A stretch of 64,000 nucleotides of DNA from CAZCAC01 sp964496575. GTDB taxonomy: Bacteria; Planctomycetota; UBA1135; GCA-002686595. The stretch's first letter is position 1, and each line of letters begins with the position of its first letter. The notes beneath the pieces were generated by a model. The model had not been told where the DNA came from. It made no database searches and saw only the letters and a program-made list of their open reading frames with translations. The position numbers and the translations under genes are program-made. The stretch covers positions 20,037 to 84,036 of the forward strand of contig CAZCAC010000024.1 of assembly GCA_964496575.1 (NCBI GenBank), written 5' to 3'. Below, in pieces: positions 8,241-16,675 of the stretch.

Positions 8241-8723
8241 ATGAGAATCGCCGCCGAGAAGATCATCGACCAGATGCGCGAGTCGGTGGAGGAAGTGTTC
8301 GTCACCATGCTCAGCACGGTCGCGGTACTGATCGAGAGCGACTCTGCGGACGTGGACGTGGAGGAGACCGACAAGGTGGACATCGAGGCTGTGTGCGAGT
8401 TCACCGGTGATCCCAGCGGCGCGATCGTCCTGAGAGCGACCACCGGGGTCGCCACCGGCCTCGCCCGGAGGCTCCTGATGATGGAGCAGGACGACCTGGT
8501 GGGGCTGGAGGAGGTCGAGGACGCCCTGGGCGAGTGCGCCAACATGGTGGCCGGATCGCTGAAGACCCGCGCGCTGGACCCCGTGGGGGAGTACGAGCTG
8601 GGTACCCCCGTCATCGCCACCAGGATCCACACCGAGCATCCCCATCGCTTCGGGCGTCTGGAGTTCGGGCTCAGCGACGGGAGCATCGCCGTGGAGATCT
8701 GGCTCAGCGAGGAGCCGTCATGA
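8241..8723 (+). CDS. CheX-like chemotaxis phosphatase domain protein
   Basis: A 160-residue protein with a CheX/CheC-type fold signature. The segment DALGECANMVAGSLKTRAL near residue 95 carries the E-x2-N helix that in CheX/CheC inserts an Asn to hydrolyse acyl-phosphate on CheY. The N-terminus (RIAAEKIIDQMRESVEEVF) and the central GAIVLRATTGVATGLARRL segment also fit the family. The start has AGGAG about 5 nt upstream. The gene sits 46 nt after the CheY gene, and its stop overlaps the next start (ATGA). It may be a phosphatase for the neighbouring regulator. Family by motif, role by inference. Confidence 0.78.
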   Translation: MRIAAEKIIDQMRESVEEVFVTMLSTVAVLIESDSADVDVEETDKVDIEAVCEFTGDPSGAIVLRATTGVATGLARRLLMMEQDDLVGLEEVEDALGECANMVAGSLKTRALDPVGEYELGTPVIATRIHTEHPHRFGRLEFGLSDGSIAVEIWLSEEPS

Positions 8724-9286
8724 GCGACGAGAACTGCACCGAGCGCGAGGTCGAGCTGGTCGAGGAGCTCTTCCAGCGAGTCGCCTCCGACCTCTCCATG
8801 ATCACCGACCGCGACCTCCTCGTCACGGTCAAGAACGTCGGCAGGTGGACCGAGCGTCCCGCCGGGAGGGGCAAGGTCCACATCTCCTTCCGCATCGGCA
8901 TCCAGCAGGCCGACGGAGTCAAGCACGGCTGCATGCTCCTGCCGCTACCCGACGCGATCAGCCTCGCCTGCTACCTGATGATGATCCCCGACGACGGGGT
9001 CAAGGGAAAGCGCGCCCTGACCACCATCGACGAGACGATCAAGGACGCGATGCTGGAAGTGGGCAACTTCATCGGCGGCGCCGCCGATGCCGCGCTTCGC
9101 GAGGCGGTCGGGGTCAAGGCCAAGGTGCGTGCCGAGGGATGCCAGGGCGTCCGCCCCGACATCCGACCCGCCCTCGTCTACAACGAGGGGGATTCGCTGC
9201 TGGTCGGCAAGGCCAAGGGGCGGATCCACGACTACCCCGAGTTCGATCTGATCCTGATGCTCCCGGAGCTGACCGGGGTCAATTGA
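8720..9286 (+). CDS. CheC/CheX-like protein, second paralogue
   Basis: A 188-residue protein starting in a 4-bp ATGA overlap with the preceding CheX-like gene. A CheC/CheX-type helix is visible in TIDETIKDAMLEVGNFIGGA: the E-V-G-N spacing matches the E-x2-N active-site pattern, once, around residues 103-122. The rest (SFRIGIQQADG, LPLPDAISLACYLMM) resembles the beta-alpha core of the family but is divergent. With its neighbour it could form a heteromeric phosphatase or a FliY/FliN-like switch partner for the CheY protein. Expressed as a three-gene unit and followed, convergently, by the S1 gene. Confidence 0.65.
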   Translation: MSDENCTEREVELVEELFQRVASDLSMITDRDLLVTVKNVGRWTERPAGRGKVHISFRIGIQQADGVKHGCMLLPLPDAISLACYLMMIPDDGVKGKRALTTIDETIKDAMLEVGNFIGGAADAALREAVGVKAKVRAEGCQGVRPDIRPALVYNEGDSLLVGKAKGRIHDYPEFDLILMLPELTGVN

Positions 9287-9319
9287 TCCACTCGTAGTCG
9301 GTTCCGTCTCGACCGGGCG

Positions 9320-10534
9320 CTACTTCTCCTCGTCCTCGTCGCTCAGCGCCTGGCGGAACAGGTTCCCGAGGTTGGTGCCGAGGGATCGGTGCTGCGTGCC
9401 CTCGATGACGTCCCGGACCGCGCCCGCATCCGCTGCGTCTTCGGAACCGATCAGCGCGCCGTGCTCGTCGAGACGAGAGAGGGAGATGCGCTGCGCGGGC
9501 GCGTCGACGGAGAGCACCCGAACGGCGATCTTCTCGCCGATCGCCACCGCGTCGCGGACGCGGTTGACGCGATCACGATTCAGCTGGGAGACGTGCACCA
9601 GCCCGTCGATGCCCGGCTCGAGCTCGACGAAGGCGCCGAAGTCCATCAGCCGCACGACCTCGCCCTCGACGATCGCGCCCTCGCGGTAGCGGTAGTTGGC
9701 CTCGCGCCAGGGATCGGGCTCGAGCGCCTTGATCGACAGGCCGATGCGCTTGCCGCCTTCCTTGATCTCCAGGACCAGGGCCTCGACGTCGTCGCCGACC
9801 TTCACCACCTCGTTCGGATCCTCGACGCGCTTGCGCGAGATGTTGGAGACGTGGACCAGGCCCTCGACGCCCTTGTGGATCTCGACGAAGACGCCGTACT
9901 TCTCGATACGAGTGATCTTGCCGCGCACGAGGGAGCCGGAGGTGATCTCGTCGAGCGCCTCGGCGCGCGCGTCCTCCCGCTCGCGCTCGAGCACCGCGCG
10001 ACGGGAGATCACCACGCGCTTGCGCTCCCGCGCGATCTCCAGCACCTCGCACATCAGGTTCTGGTTGAGATACTCGGAGAAGTCCTCCACGCGCTCGAGG
10101 GCGACCTGCGAGGCGGGCATGAAGGCGGGCATCGGGCCGACCTTCAGCTCGAGGCCACCGGTGTTCACCCCGGTGACGCGGGCCTTGACCAGGGAGCCGA
10201 TCTCCAGCTCGTCCCAGGCCGCGATCTCCAGCGCCTCCCGCCGGCTCAAGAGCCACAGGTCGTCCTCGCGACCGCGCAGCGTGAAGTCGTAGGTCTGGCC
10301 GACCTCGGGAGGAGTCTCGAACTCGGACAGGGCGATCACGCCCTGCATGCGAGGCCCCATCTCGACGAAGACGTCGGGGCCGCTGACGCCGACGATGGTG
10401 CCCTTCTGCAGGTTCTCGGAGCGGCGGCGCGCGGGCGCGACGTGGCTCTGGGCTCCGTCGATCTCCTGGAGGTTGAGGTCACCGAGGGCCTCTTGGATCT
10501 CGGCGTCGACCTGGTCGCGGGGGTTGGGTGTCAT
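9320..10534 (-). CDS. rpsA: Ribosomal protein S1-like RNA-binding protein
   Basis: A 404-residue protein with four S1/OB-fold repeats at about residues 43-99, 112-180, 201-270 and 287-355. The third and fourth are canonical, with KYGVFVEIHKGVEGLVHVS and DFGAFVELEPGIDGLVHVSQ; the first two are the diverged ribosome-binding type (GVIALSEF, AFMPASQV). S1 binds mRNA leaders and aids initiation. Six repeats are usual in proteobacteria and four are common elsewhere, so this is a short S1. The N-terminal 40 residues and C-terminal DEDEEK tail are acidic. Starts at ATG 10534; the 99 nt up to the SDR gene probably hold its promoter. Confidence 0.93.
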   Translation of the reverse strand: MTPNPRDQVDAEIQEALGDLNLQEIDGAQSHVAPARRRSENLQKGTIVGVSGPDVFVEMGPRMQGVIALSEFETPPEVGQTYDFTLRGREDDLWLLSRREALEIAAWDELEIGSLVKARVTGVNTGGLELKVGPMPAFMPASQVALERVEDFSEYLNQNLMCEVLEIARERKRVVISRRAVLEREREDARAEALDEITSGSLVRGKITRIEKYGVFVEIHKGVEGLVHVSNISRKRVEDPNEVVKVGDDVEALVLEIKEGGKRIGLSIKALEPDPWREANYRYREGAIVEGEVVRLMDFGAFVELEPGIDGLVHVSQLNRDRVNRVRDAVAIGEKIAVRVLSVDAPAQRISLSRLDEHGALIGSEDAADAGAVRDVIEGTQHRSLGTNLGNLFRQALSDEDEEK

Positions 10535-10633
10535 GGTCGGAGAACTCGGTCTGGTGGTTGATTCGAAACGGGACGACCGTTCCGGGGCTCGGCGACATTC
10601 TACGCCGAGTGGAGCGTTCGTGGGAGATGCTGC

Positions 10634-11374
10634 TCAGTCCCGATGGACCGAGGTGACGCCGGCCTGGGCGGTGGGCCAGAGCACGATCTCGCCGATGTTG
10701 ACGTGGGGCGGGCGGGCGACGGCGTAGAGGACCGCGTCCGCGACATCCTCGGGGGCGAGGGGCACGAGCCCCTGGTAGACCGCCCCGGCCTTCTCGCTGT
10801 CCCCGCGGAAGCGGACCTCGCTGAACTCCGTCTCGACCATCCCCGGGTCGACGGTGCAGAAGCGCACTCCGCTGCCCACGGCGTCGAGGCGCGCGCCCTC
10901 GTAGAGGGCCCGGACCGCGGCCTTGGTCGAGCAGTAGACCGCGCCGCCGGGGTAGGTCCAGCGACCCGCGACGCTGCCCAGGGTCACCACGTCACCGCGG
11001 CCGCGCTCGATCATCCCCGGCAGCAGGGCCGAGAGCACGTTCAGGACCCCCTTGACGTTGGTGTCGATCACCTCGGCCCACTCGGCGGGGTCGCCGCGGT
11101 GCAGCGGCTCGGTGCCCCGGGCCAGGCCGGCCCCCAGGACGACCAGATCCGTCTCCAGGCCGCCGAGCTCCCGGCGCACGGCGGCGAGGTCGCACACGTC
11201 GAGGGGGAGCGCCCGGGCGCCGGGTAGCTCGGAGGCGAGAGCCTGCAGGCGGTCGGCGCGGCGCGCGACGAGGATCACCCGCGCCCCCTCCCCGGCGAGC
11301 GCCCGGGCGGTGGCGAGGCCGATCCCCGACGAGGCCCCGGTGACCAGGGCCAGGCGGTCTTGGAGACGGTTCAT
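10634..11374 (-). CDS. Short-chain dehydrogenase/reductase (YdfG-like)
   Basis: A 246-residue classical SDR oxidoreductase. TGASSGIGLATA is the N-terminal NAD(P)-binding motif, VLGAG replaces the NNAG strand, LGSVAG carries the catalytic Ser, and YCSTKAA is the YxxxK catalytic pair. The Arg residues after the second strand (VARRADR) suggest NADP preference. The overall pattern resembles YdfG-type 3-hydroxy acid dehydrogenases, but the substrate cannot be fixed. ATG 11374 gives the standard start; the longer upstream frame has no family similarity and runs into the divergent amidohydrolase region. Confidence 0.9.
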   Translation of the reverse strand: MNRLQDRLALVTGASSGIGLATARALAGEGARVILVARRADRLQALASELPGARALPLDVCDLAAVRRELGGLETDLVVLGAGLARGTEPLHRGDPAEWAEVIDTNVKGVLNVLSALLPGMIERGRGDVVTLGSVAGRWTYPGGAVYCSTKAAVRALYEGARLDAVGSGVRFCTVDPGMVETEFSEVRFRGDSEKAGAVYQGLVPLAPEDVADAVLYAVARPPHVNIGEIVLWPTAQAGVTSVHRD

Positions 11375-11567
11375 CGGCGTACTGTAGCGAGTGGGGGAGA
11401 GCACGGGCAGCGCGGATTCTCCCTCGCCGGATCGCCGTGCGTCCCGCGGGGGAGCCGCGGCCGACCGGCGGGTCCTGGCGAGGCTGCCCGGGGCAGGAGC
11501 ACCGGCTGTCGCCGCTTTCCGCGAGAAAACCACGGTCCCGCTCCTCGAAACGTCGATATCGAAGGCG

Positions 11568-13262
11568 ATGATCTCCCTCCTCGCACCCCTCCTCCTGCTG
11601 CAGGGGGCCGTCCCCGCCGCCCCCCTCGAGACCGAATCTCCGTCGAGCGAACCGACCGTGCCGACCCCGAACGTCCTGTACATCCACGGCGGCCAGATCC
11701 TGCTCGGCGACGGGGGCCGGGTCGAGGCGCTGCTCGTCGAGAACGGACGGGTCGTCGCCGCGGGGCGGGAGGACACGCTCGCGGACCGACTGCCCGAGGA
11801 GGGCCTGGTCCGGCTGAACCTCGACGGCGCGACCGCCGTGCCCGGACTGCAGGACGCACACGGGCACGTCGAGCTGTACGGCTCCACCCTCGAGCAGGTC
11901 GACCTGCGCGGGCTGGAGAGCTACGAGGAGGTGATCGCCGCCGTGGCCGAACGCGCCGCGACGACGGAAGCGGGACGGTGGATCGAGGGCTTCGGCTGGG
12001 ACCAGAACCTCTGGGACGGCGCGGAGCTTCCCACGCAAGAGCTGCTGACCGAGGCGGTCCCCGACCACCCCGTGTTCCTGACCCGGATCGGCAGTCACAC
12101 CGCGCTGGTCAACGGAGCAGCGCTCGAGGAAGCGCACCTCGGCGGCGTGCTCGACCCGCCGCCCCGAGTGCAGGGAGGACGCTTCCCCCTCGACGAGGAG
12201 GGTCGCGCGACCGGGCTCCTGGTCGACAACGCGATGGAGCTGGTGCGCGACCACCTGCCCGAGGTCGACCAGGAGACACGGGAGCGCCGGATCCTCGCCG
12301 CGCAGGAGAAGCTGCTCGCCTTCGGCCTGACCTGCGTCCACGACATGGGTGTGAGCCCCGAGGGGATCGCGGTCTACGAGGATCTCCTGGAGCGCGGGCT
12401 GCTGAAGATCCGCGTCGTCGTCTACCTCGAGGGGAACGACGGGCTCTCCGCCGAGATCCTGGAGTCGCTCCCGCGAGGCGACGACCGGCTGGCCATCACC
12501 GGGGTGAAGTTCTTCGCCGACGGCGCGCTCGGCTCCCGGGGGGCGGCGCTGCTCGACGACTACGCGGACGCTCCCGGCGAGCGCGGACACCTCCTGCTCA
12601 GCGAGGAGACGTTGACCGCGCTGGTCCACCAGGCGTGGCAGGCGGGGCTGCAGCCCGCGGTGCACGCGATCGGCGACGAGGCGAATCGCCTGGCGCTCGA
12701 CGTCTACGAGCGCATGACGCAAGTCGACCAGAGCTTCTCACAGCTCCGCCCGCGCATCGAGCACGCGCAGGTGGTCTCGGCGCGCGACATCCCGCGCTTC
12801 CCGCAGCTGGACGTCATCCCCTCGATGCAGCCGGTCCACGTGACCTCCGACCAGGCCTGGATCGAGGAGCGCCTGGGAGAGCGGCGCTCGCTCACCGCCT
12901 ACGCCTGGCGCAGCCTCGCCCCCGGGGTGATGGAGCTCGCGTTCGGCAGCGACTTCCCGATCGAGAGCCCCGACCCCCTGTGCGGCATCCACGCCGCGCG
13001 CACGCGCCGCAAGGGGCTCGACCTGGCCACCGACGGGGTCCTCGAGGGCGGCGCGCTGGACGGCTACACCGCGCTGGTCGGCTTCACCAGCGGCCCGGCG
13101 CACGCGGTGCACCAGGAGGATCGCCGCGGCCGGCTGTCGCCGGGGTACTGGGCCGACCTGACCGTGCTCGATCGCGACCCGACCGAGTGCGACCCCGCCC
13201 AACTGCTCGAGGCGCGGGTGCTCTTGACCGTGATCGACGGCGAAGTCGTGTACCGGCCCTGA
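11568..13262 (+). CDS. Secreted amidohydrolase, YtcJ-like
   Basis: A 564-residue metal-dependent amidohydrolase of the YtcJ/Amidohydro_3 type. ATG 11568 opens a hydrophobic signal peptide (MISLLAPLLLLQGAVPA), so the mature enzyme is probably exported. The metal-binding HxH is in QDAHGHVEL, followed by FFADGALGSRGAALL, HAIGDEANRLALDVYE, RIEHAQVVS and GSDFPIESPDPL, which carry the further metal ligands and the catalytic Asp of the family. YtcJ-like enzymes hydrolyse amide or similar bonds with largely unknown natural substrates. The frame is open further upstream, but only this start gives an export signal. Confidence 0.88.
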   Translation: MISLLAPLLLLQGAVPAAPLETESPSSEPTVPTPNVLYIHGGQILLGDGGRVEALLVENGRVVAAGREDTLADRLPEEGLVRLNLDGATAVPGLQDAHGHVELYGSTLEQVDLRGLESYEEVIAAVAERAATTEAGRWIEGFGWDQNLWDGAELPTQELLTEAVPDHPVFLTRIGSHTALVNGAALEEAHLGGVLDPPPRVQGGRFPLDEEGRATGLLVDNAMELVRDHLPEVDQETRERRILAAQEKLLAFGLTCVHDMGVSPEGIAVYEDLLERGLLKIRVVVYLEGNDGLSAEILESLPRGDDRLAITGVKFFADGALGSRGAALLDDYADAPGERGHLLLSEETLTALVHQAWQAGLQPAVHAIGDEANRLALDVYERMTQVDQSFSQLRPRIEHAQVVSARDIPRFPQLDVIPSMQPVHVTSDQAWIEERLGERRSLTAYAWRSLAPGVMELAFGSDFPIESPDPLCGIHAARTRRKGLDLATDGVLEGGALDGYTALVGFTSGPAHAVHQEDRRGRLSPGYWADLTVLDRDPTECDPAQLLEARVLLTVIDGEVVYRP

Positions 13263-13314
13263 TCAACCGGTAGACTTCCGCGGCCCCATTCCTCACGGGC
13301 CAGGCGGAAGCACC

Positions 13315-13722
13315 ATGGTCGAGATCGATATCAGCTACGAAGGAAAGCTGCGCTGCCGCGCGGCTCACGGACCCTCCTCCACCTCCCTCGAGACCGACGC
13401 GCCGGTCGACAACCAGGGGCGCGGGGAGACCTTCTCGCCGACCGACCTGGTGGCCACGGCGCTGGGTTCGTGCCTGCTGACGATCATGGGGATCGTCGCC
13501 GAGCGGCACGAGTGGGACCTTTCCCGGGCGACGGTGAAGGTGGTGAAGCACATGGTCGCCGACCCCAAGCGGCGGATCGGCAAGCTCGAAGTGACGATCC
13601 GTCCGGGCGGCGACTTCAGCGACTCGCAGCGCAGGGTGCTGGAGAAGGCGGCGATGACCTGCCCCGTTCACGAGAGCCTGGGGAGCGGCATCGAGCAGGT
13701 CATCTCGTTCGAATGGGACTGA
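13315..13722 (+). CDS. OsmC family peroxiredoxin-like protein
   Basis: A 135-residue protein of the OsmC/YhfA family, thiol-dependent hydroperoxide reductases. The two family cysteines are visible in ATALGSCLLT (resolving helix) and AAMTCPVHESL (C-terminal redox Cys). The ETFSPTDLVATAL segment, which precedes the first Cys in this family, is also present. It may detoxify organic peroxides. The gene converges with hemG; their 3' ends overlap by 23 bp, so the two messages are antisense at their ends. Confidence 0.9.
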   Translation: MVEIDISYEGKLRCRAAHGPSSTSLETDAPVDNQGRGETFSPTDLVATALGSCLLTIMGIVAERHEWDLSRATVKVVKHMVADPKRRIGKLEVTIRPGGDFSDSQRRVLEKAAMTCPVHESLGSGIEQVISFEWD

Positions 13723-15124
13723 GGTCCACCGCCGGCGCGAAACCCAGCGACATCGCGGCGAGGCTTCCCGCGCTCCACCCCTCGCCGGCGGCCTTCCCGA
13801 AGGCGACGCCGCGCCGGTAGTTACCGCCCACGAAGAGGCCCGGGTGCCGGAGACCGAACCTGGCGAGGAGCCCGTCGATCCGCCTCGTGCGCGCGAGGTG
13901 CCCCACCTCGTACTGCGGGATCGCGCGCGGCCAGCGGGTGACGTCGGTGAAGACCGGGGGAGTCCGCAGGTCGAGCAGCTTCCTGAGGTCCTCGTGCGCG
14001 AGTTGCACGAGGCGCTCCTCGTCCAGCAACGCGGTCGCGGGGTCGACGGCGCCGCCGATCATCGCGCGCATGAGGATGTGCCCGTCCGGCGAGCGCCCGG
14101 GGAAGAGGTGCGTGTCCCAGAGGACGCCGAGGATGGTGAGCCCTTCCTCGCGCGGGGCGAGGGCGCCGAAGCCGCGCGGCGCGCGGGCCAGGGCGTCGGC
14201 GCCGTAGCCGAGCGCGACGACGGCGAGCGGAGGGGAGCTGAGCGCGTCGAGCTCACCGCTGACCTCGGGCAGGACGTCGCGCAGGAGGTTCGCGGTGCTC
14301 CAGGCCTCGCCCGCGAGGATCACCACCTCCGCGGGGATCGGTTCGGAGTCGACGCGCACGTGGACCCGCCACGGCGTCCCGTTCGTGGCGGGTTGCAGCC
14401 CGTCGACGGGCGAGCTGGTCCGCACGGTGAAGGGCGCGCGCTCGGCGAGGTGCCGCGGCAGGGTCTGCAGTCCGCCCTCGAAGGAGGTGAGCACCCCCGA
14501 CGGTCCGGCCGGTCCGCCGCGCAGCTTCTTCTCGCGGGAGAGCTGCTTCATCGCCCGGAAGAGCGAGCCGTAGCGTCTCTCCAGCTCCGCCATGCGCGGG
14601 AAGGCCGCGGGCAGCGAGAGACGGCGCGCGTCCCCGGCGAAGACGCCGAGCACCATCGGCGCGATCAGGCGCTCGGCCGCCTGGCGTCCGAGCCGCCGCT
14701 CGGCGAAGTCGAAGACGCTCTCCTCGTCTTCCTCTTCACGGCGCGGGATCCACGGCTCGCGGGCGATGCGCAGCAACGCGCCGGGGGAGAGGATCCTGCC
14801 GAACGCGAAGCGCAACGGGTTCGTGTGAAGCTGCCGGAGCCGACCTTCCCGCACCAGGAAGCGGTTCGCGGCGCTCTCGGTGGCGGGAAGCTTCTGGAGC
14901 CCCGCACACTCGACCAGCGTGTCGAGGATCGACTCGTTGTCGAGGTAGCCGGTCGGCCCCTGCTCGACCAGCCACTCGCCGCGCGGCACGCTGCGCGCCT
15001 TGCCGCCGACCTCGGGTTCCGCCTCGAGCAGGATCACCTCGAGCTTCCCTTCCGAGGCGGTGTGGGCCGCCCACGCCGCGGCCAGCCCGCTGATCCCTCC
15101 ACCGACGATGACGACTCGCTTCAC
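13700..15124 (-). CDS. hemG: Protoporphyrinogen oxidase (HemG/HemY type)
   Basis: FAD enzyme of about 474 residues that oxidises protoporphyrinogen IX (or coproporphyrinogen III) late in haem synthesis. The N-terminal VVIVGGGISGLAAAW motif binds FAD, followed by LLEAEPEVGGKARS and WLVEQGPTGYL. The C-terminal GLFVGGNYRRGVAFGKAA is the closing FAD motif typical of HemY/HemG. A TTG start 13 codons upstream (15163) is possible, but GTG 15124 has GGAGG 8 nt before it and begins at KRVVIVGG. It is the last haem gene of the minus-strand run, 141 nt after hemN. Whether it works in the protoporphyrin or coproporphyrin branch cannot be told by eye. Confidence 0.92.
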   Translation of the reverse strand: MKRVVIVGGGISGLAAAWAAHTASEGKLEVILLEAEPEVGGKARSVPRGEWLVEQGPTGYLDNESILDTLVECAGLQKLPATESAANRFLVREGRLRQLHTNPLRFAFGRILSPGALLRIAREPWIPRREEEDEESVFDFAERRLGRQAAERLIAPMVLGVFAGDARRLSLPAAFPRMAELERRYGSLFRAMKQLSREKKLRGGPAGPSGVLTSFEGGLQTLPRHLAERAPFTVRTSSPVDGLQPATNGTPWRVHVRVDSEPIPAEVVILAGEAWSTANLLRDVLPEVSGELDALSSPPLAVVALGYGADALARAPRGFGALAPREEGLTILGVLWDTHLFPGRSPDGHILMRAMIGGAVDPATALLDEERLVQLAHEDLRKLLDLRTPPVFTDVTRWPRAIPQYEVGHLARTRRIDGLLARFGLRHPGLFVGGNYRRGVAFGKAAGEGWSAGSLAAMSLGFAPAVDLSPIRTR

Positions 15125-15227
15125 TCCGGGGGCCTCCCGCGTAGCGCGGGCTGACGCCCGCAATCCAACTGGTCAACCGACCATTCCGATCACGATTCTC
15201 GAGAGCCTCAATGCCCTCCCAGCCTGC

Positions 15228-15250
15228 TTTCTGCGCGCAGCGCGCAGAAA
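15228..15250. promoter_or_regulatory. Perfect 23-nt palindrome in the hemN-hemG gap
   Basis: Arms tttctgcgcgc (15228-15238) and gcgcgcagaaa (15240-15250) pair perfectly around one central base. It lies 16 nt after the hemN stop, in the only sizeable gap (141 nt) between hemA and hemG other than short spacers. It could be an operator for a dimeric repressor, or a hairpin that partly separates hemG from the upstream transcript. On the minus strand the right arm ends in TTT-free sequence (the arm ends AAA on one side), so it is not a standard terminator. Confidence 0.4.
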
Positions 15251-15265
15251 CCGACTCCGACTATA

Positions 15266-16675
15266 TCAGACGGTCCGGCTGAAGACCGGCTGTTCGCCGC
15301 CTTCGTGCTTCTCGCGCCAGTAGGTGTCGAAGCACATCGCCAGGTTGCGGATGAAGAGCTCGCCGGTGGGAGTGGCGCCGATCGAGTCGGTCTCGAGGCG
15401 CGCCAGGCCTTCCCGGGCGAGCGGCTGCAGCCGCTCGAGGTCCACGGCGAACACCTCGTCGAAGACGACGCCGAAGCGCTCCTCGATCGCCCGCTTGTCG
15501 AGGTGGAAGTTGCACATCAGCTCGCCGATCACAGCACGGCGCAGCTCGTCATCGCGGGAGAGGAGCACGCCGCGCTCGACCGGCAGCTGCCCGGCGGCGA
15601 GCGCCTCGTTGTAGCGGCTGAGCTTCTTGGCGTTCTGGACGTACGCGCCGCGCAGGTCCCCGATCGCGCTGATTCCGAGTCCGATCACGTCCTCGGCGGG
15701 GATCACCGTGTAGCCCTGGAAGTTGCGGCGCAGCCGGCGCTCCTGCCGCGCGCGGGCCAGGTCGTCCCCCGGGAGCGCGAAGTGGTCCATTCCGATCGGC
15801 GCGTACCCCGCGGCGAGGAAGCGCTCGCGGGCGATGGCGAAGAGCTCGTACTTCGCCTCGCGGCTGGGGAGCTCCGCCTCGTCCAGCTGCTTCTGGTGGC
15901 CGCGAATCCACGGGACGTAGGCGAAGGAGTAGACCGCCGCCCGGTCGACCGAGAGCGCGATCGCCTGCTCGACGCTCGCCTCGAAGGTCTCCGGCCGCTG
16001 GCGCGGCAGCCCGTAGATCAGGTCGACGTTGATCCCGCCGAAGCCGCAGCGGCGGGCGCTGCTCATCAGGGCGGCGGTCTCCTCGAGGGTCTGCACCCGA
16101 CCGATCGCCTCCTGGACCTCGGGGGTGAAGTCCTGTACGCCGAAGGAGATGCGGTTGAAGCCGCGGTCGGCGAGCGCGCGGAGATGCTCCTCGGTGGTCA
16201 CGCGCGGGTCGCACTCGATGGCCAGCTCCGCACCCTCCTCGCGCCGGAAGCGCGTGAAGAAGTGGTCCAGGAGCGAGCCGAGTTGAGCGGGGGAGAAGTA
16301 GGTCGGCGTGCCGCCGCCGAGGTGCAGCTGCGCGATCCCGCGACGGTCGGGGAGCCGCTCGGCGACGAGATCGATCTCGCCGCGCAGCGCGTCGAGGTAG
16401 GGGGTCGCCCGATCGTGATCGGGGGAGGTGATCACGTGGCAGCCGCAGAAGGTGCAGCGCTCGTCGCAGAAAGGCAGGTGGACGTACACGGAGAGCGGCG
16501 CGCCGGGGAGCGCGTCAGCGGCGGCCAGCCGCCGGTGGTACTCCTCGCGACCGACGTCCTCGGTGAACTCGACCGCCGTCGGATAGCTCGTATAACGCGG
16601 ACCGGGGCGGTCGTGCGTCGCGAGCAGCTCGGCGGTGATCACCCGATCAGCGGGGCGCGTGGTCGACTCGCTCAC
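15266..16675 (-). CDS. hemN: Oxygen-independent coproporphyrinogen III oxidase
   Basis: Radical-SAM enzyme of about 469 residues. The 4Fe-4S motif is CDERCTFC (Cys 70, 74, 77) followed by a fourth Cys in GCH, the usual HemN pattern, with HLGGGTPTYF and NRISFGVQDF as SAM-binding landmarks. RNFQGYTV and GLGISAIG are HemN-specific C-terminal blocks. Full length and C-terminal motifs argue against an HemW/YggW chaperone. Start GTG 16675 lies in a GTGA overlap with the hemE stop, with GGAGG 7 nt upstream, so it is translationally coupled. Its product is protoporphyrinogen IX, the substrate of HemG next door. Anaerobic-capable, oxygen-sensitive step. Confidence 0.96.
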   Translation of the reverse strand: MSESTTRPADRVITAELLATHDRPGPRYTSYPTAVEFTEDVGREEYHRRLAAADALPGAPLSVYVHLPFCDERCTFCGCHVITSPDHDRATPYLDALRGEIDLVAERLPDRRGIAQLHLGGGTPTYFSPAQLGSLLDHFFTRFRREEGAELAIECDPRVTTEEHLRALADRGFNRISFGVQDFTPEVQEAIGRVQTLEETAALMSSARRCGFGGINVDLIYGLPRQRPETFEASVEQAIALSVDRAAVYSFAYVPWIRGHQKQLDEAELPSREAKYELFAIARERFLAAGYAPIGMDHFALPGDDLARARQERRLRRNFQGYTVIPAEDVIGLGISAIGDLRGAYVQNAKKLSRYNEALAAGQLPVERGVLLSRDDELRRAVIGELMCNFHLDKRAIEERFGVVFDEVFAVDLERLQPLAREGLARLETDSIGATPTGELFIRNLAMCFDTYWREKHEGGEQPVFSRTV

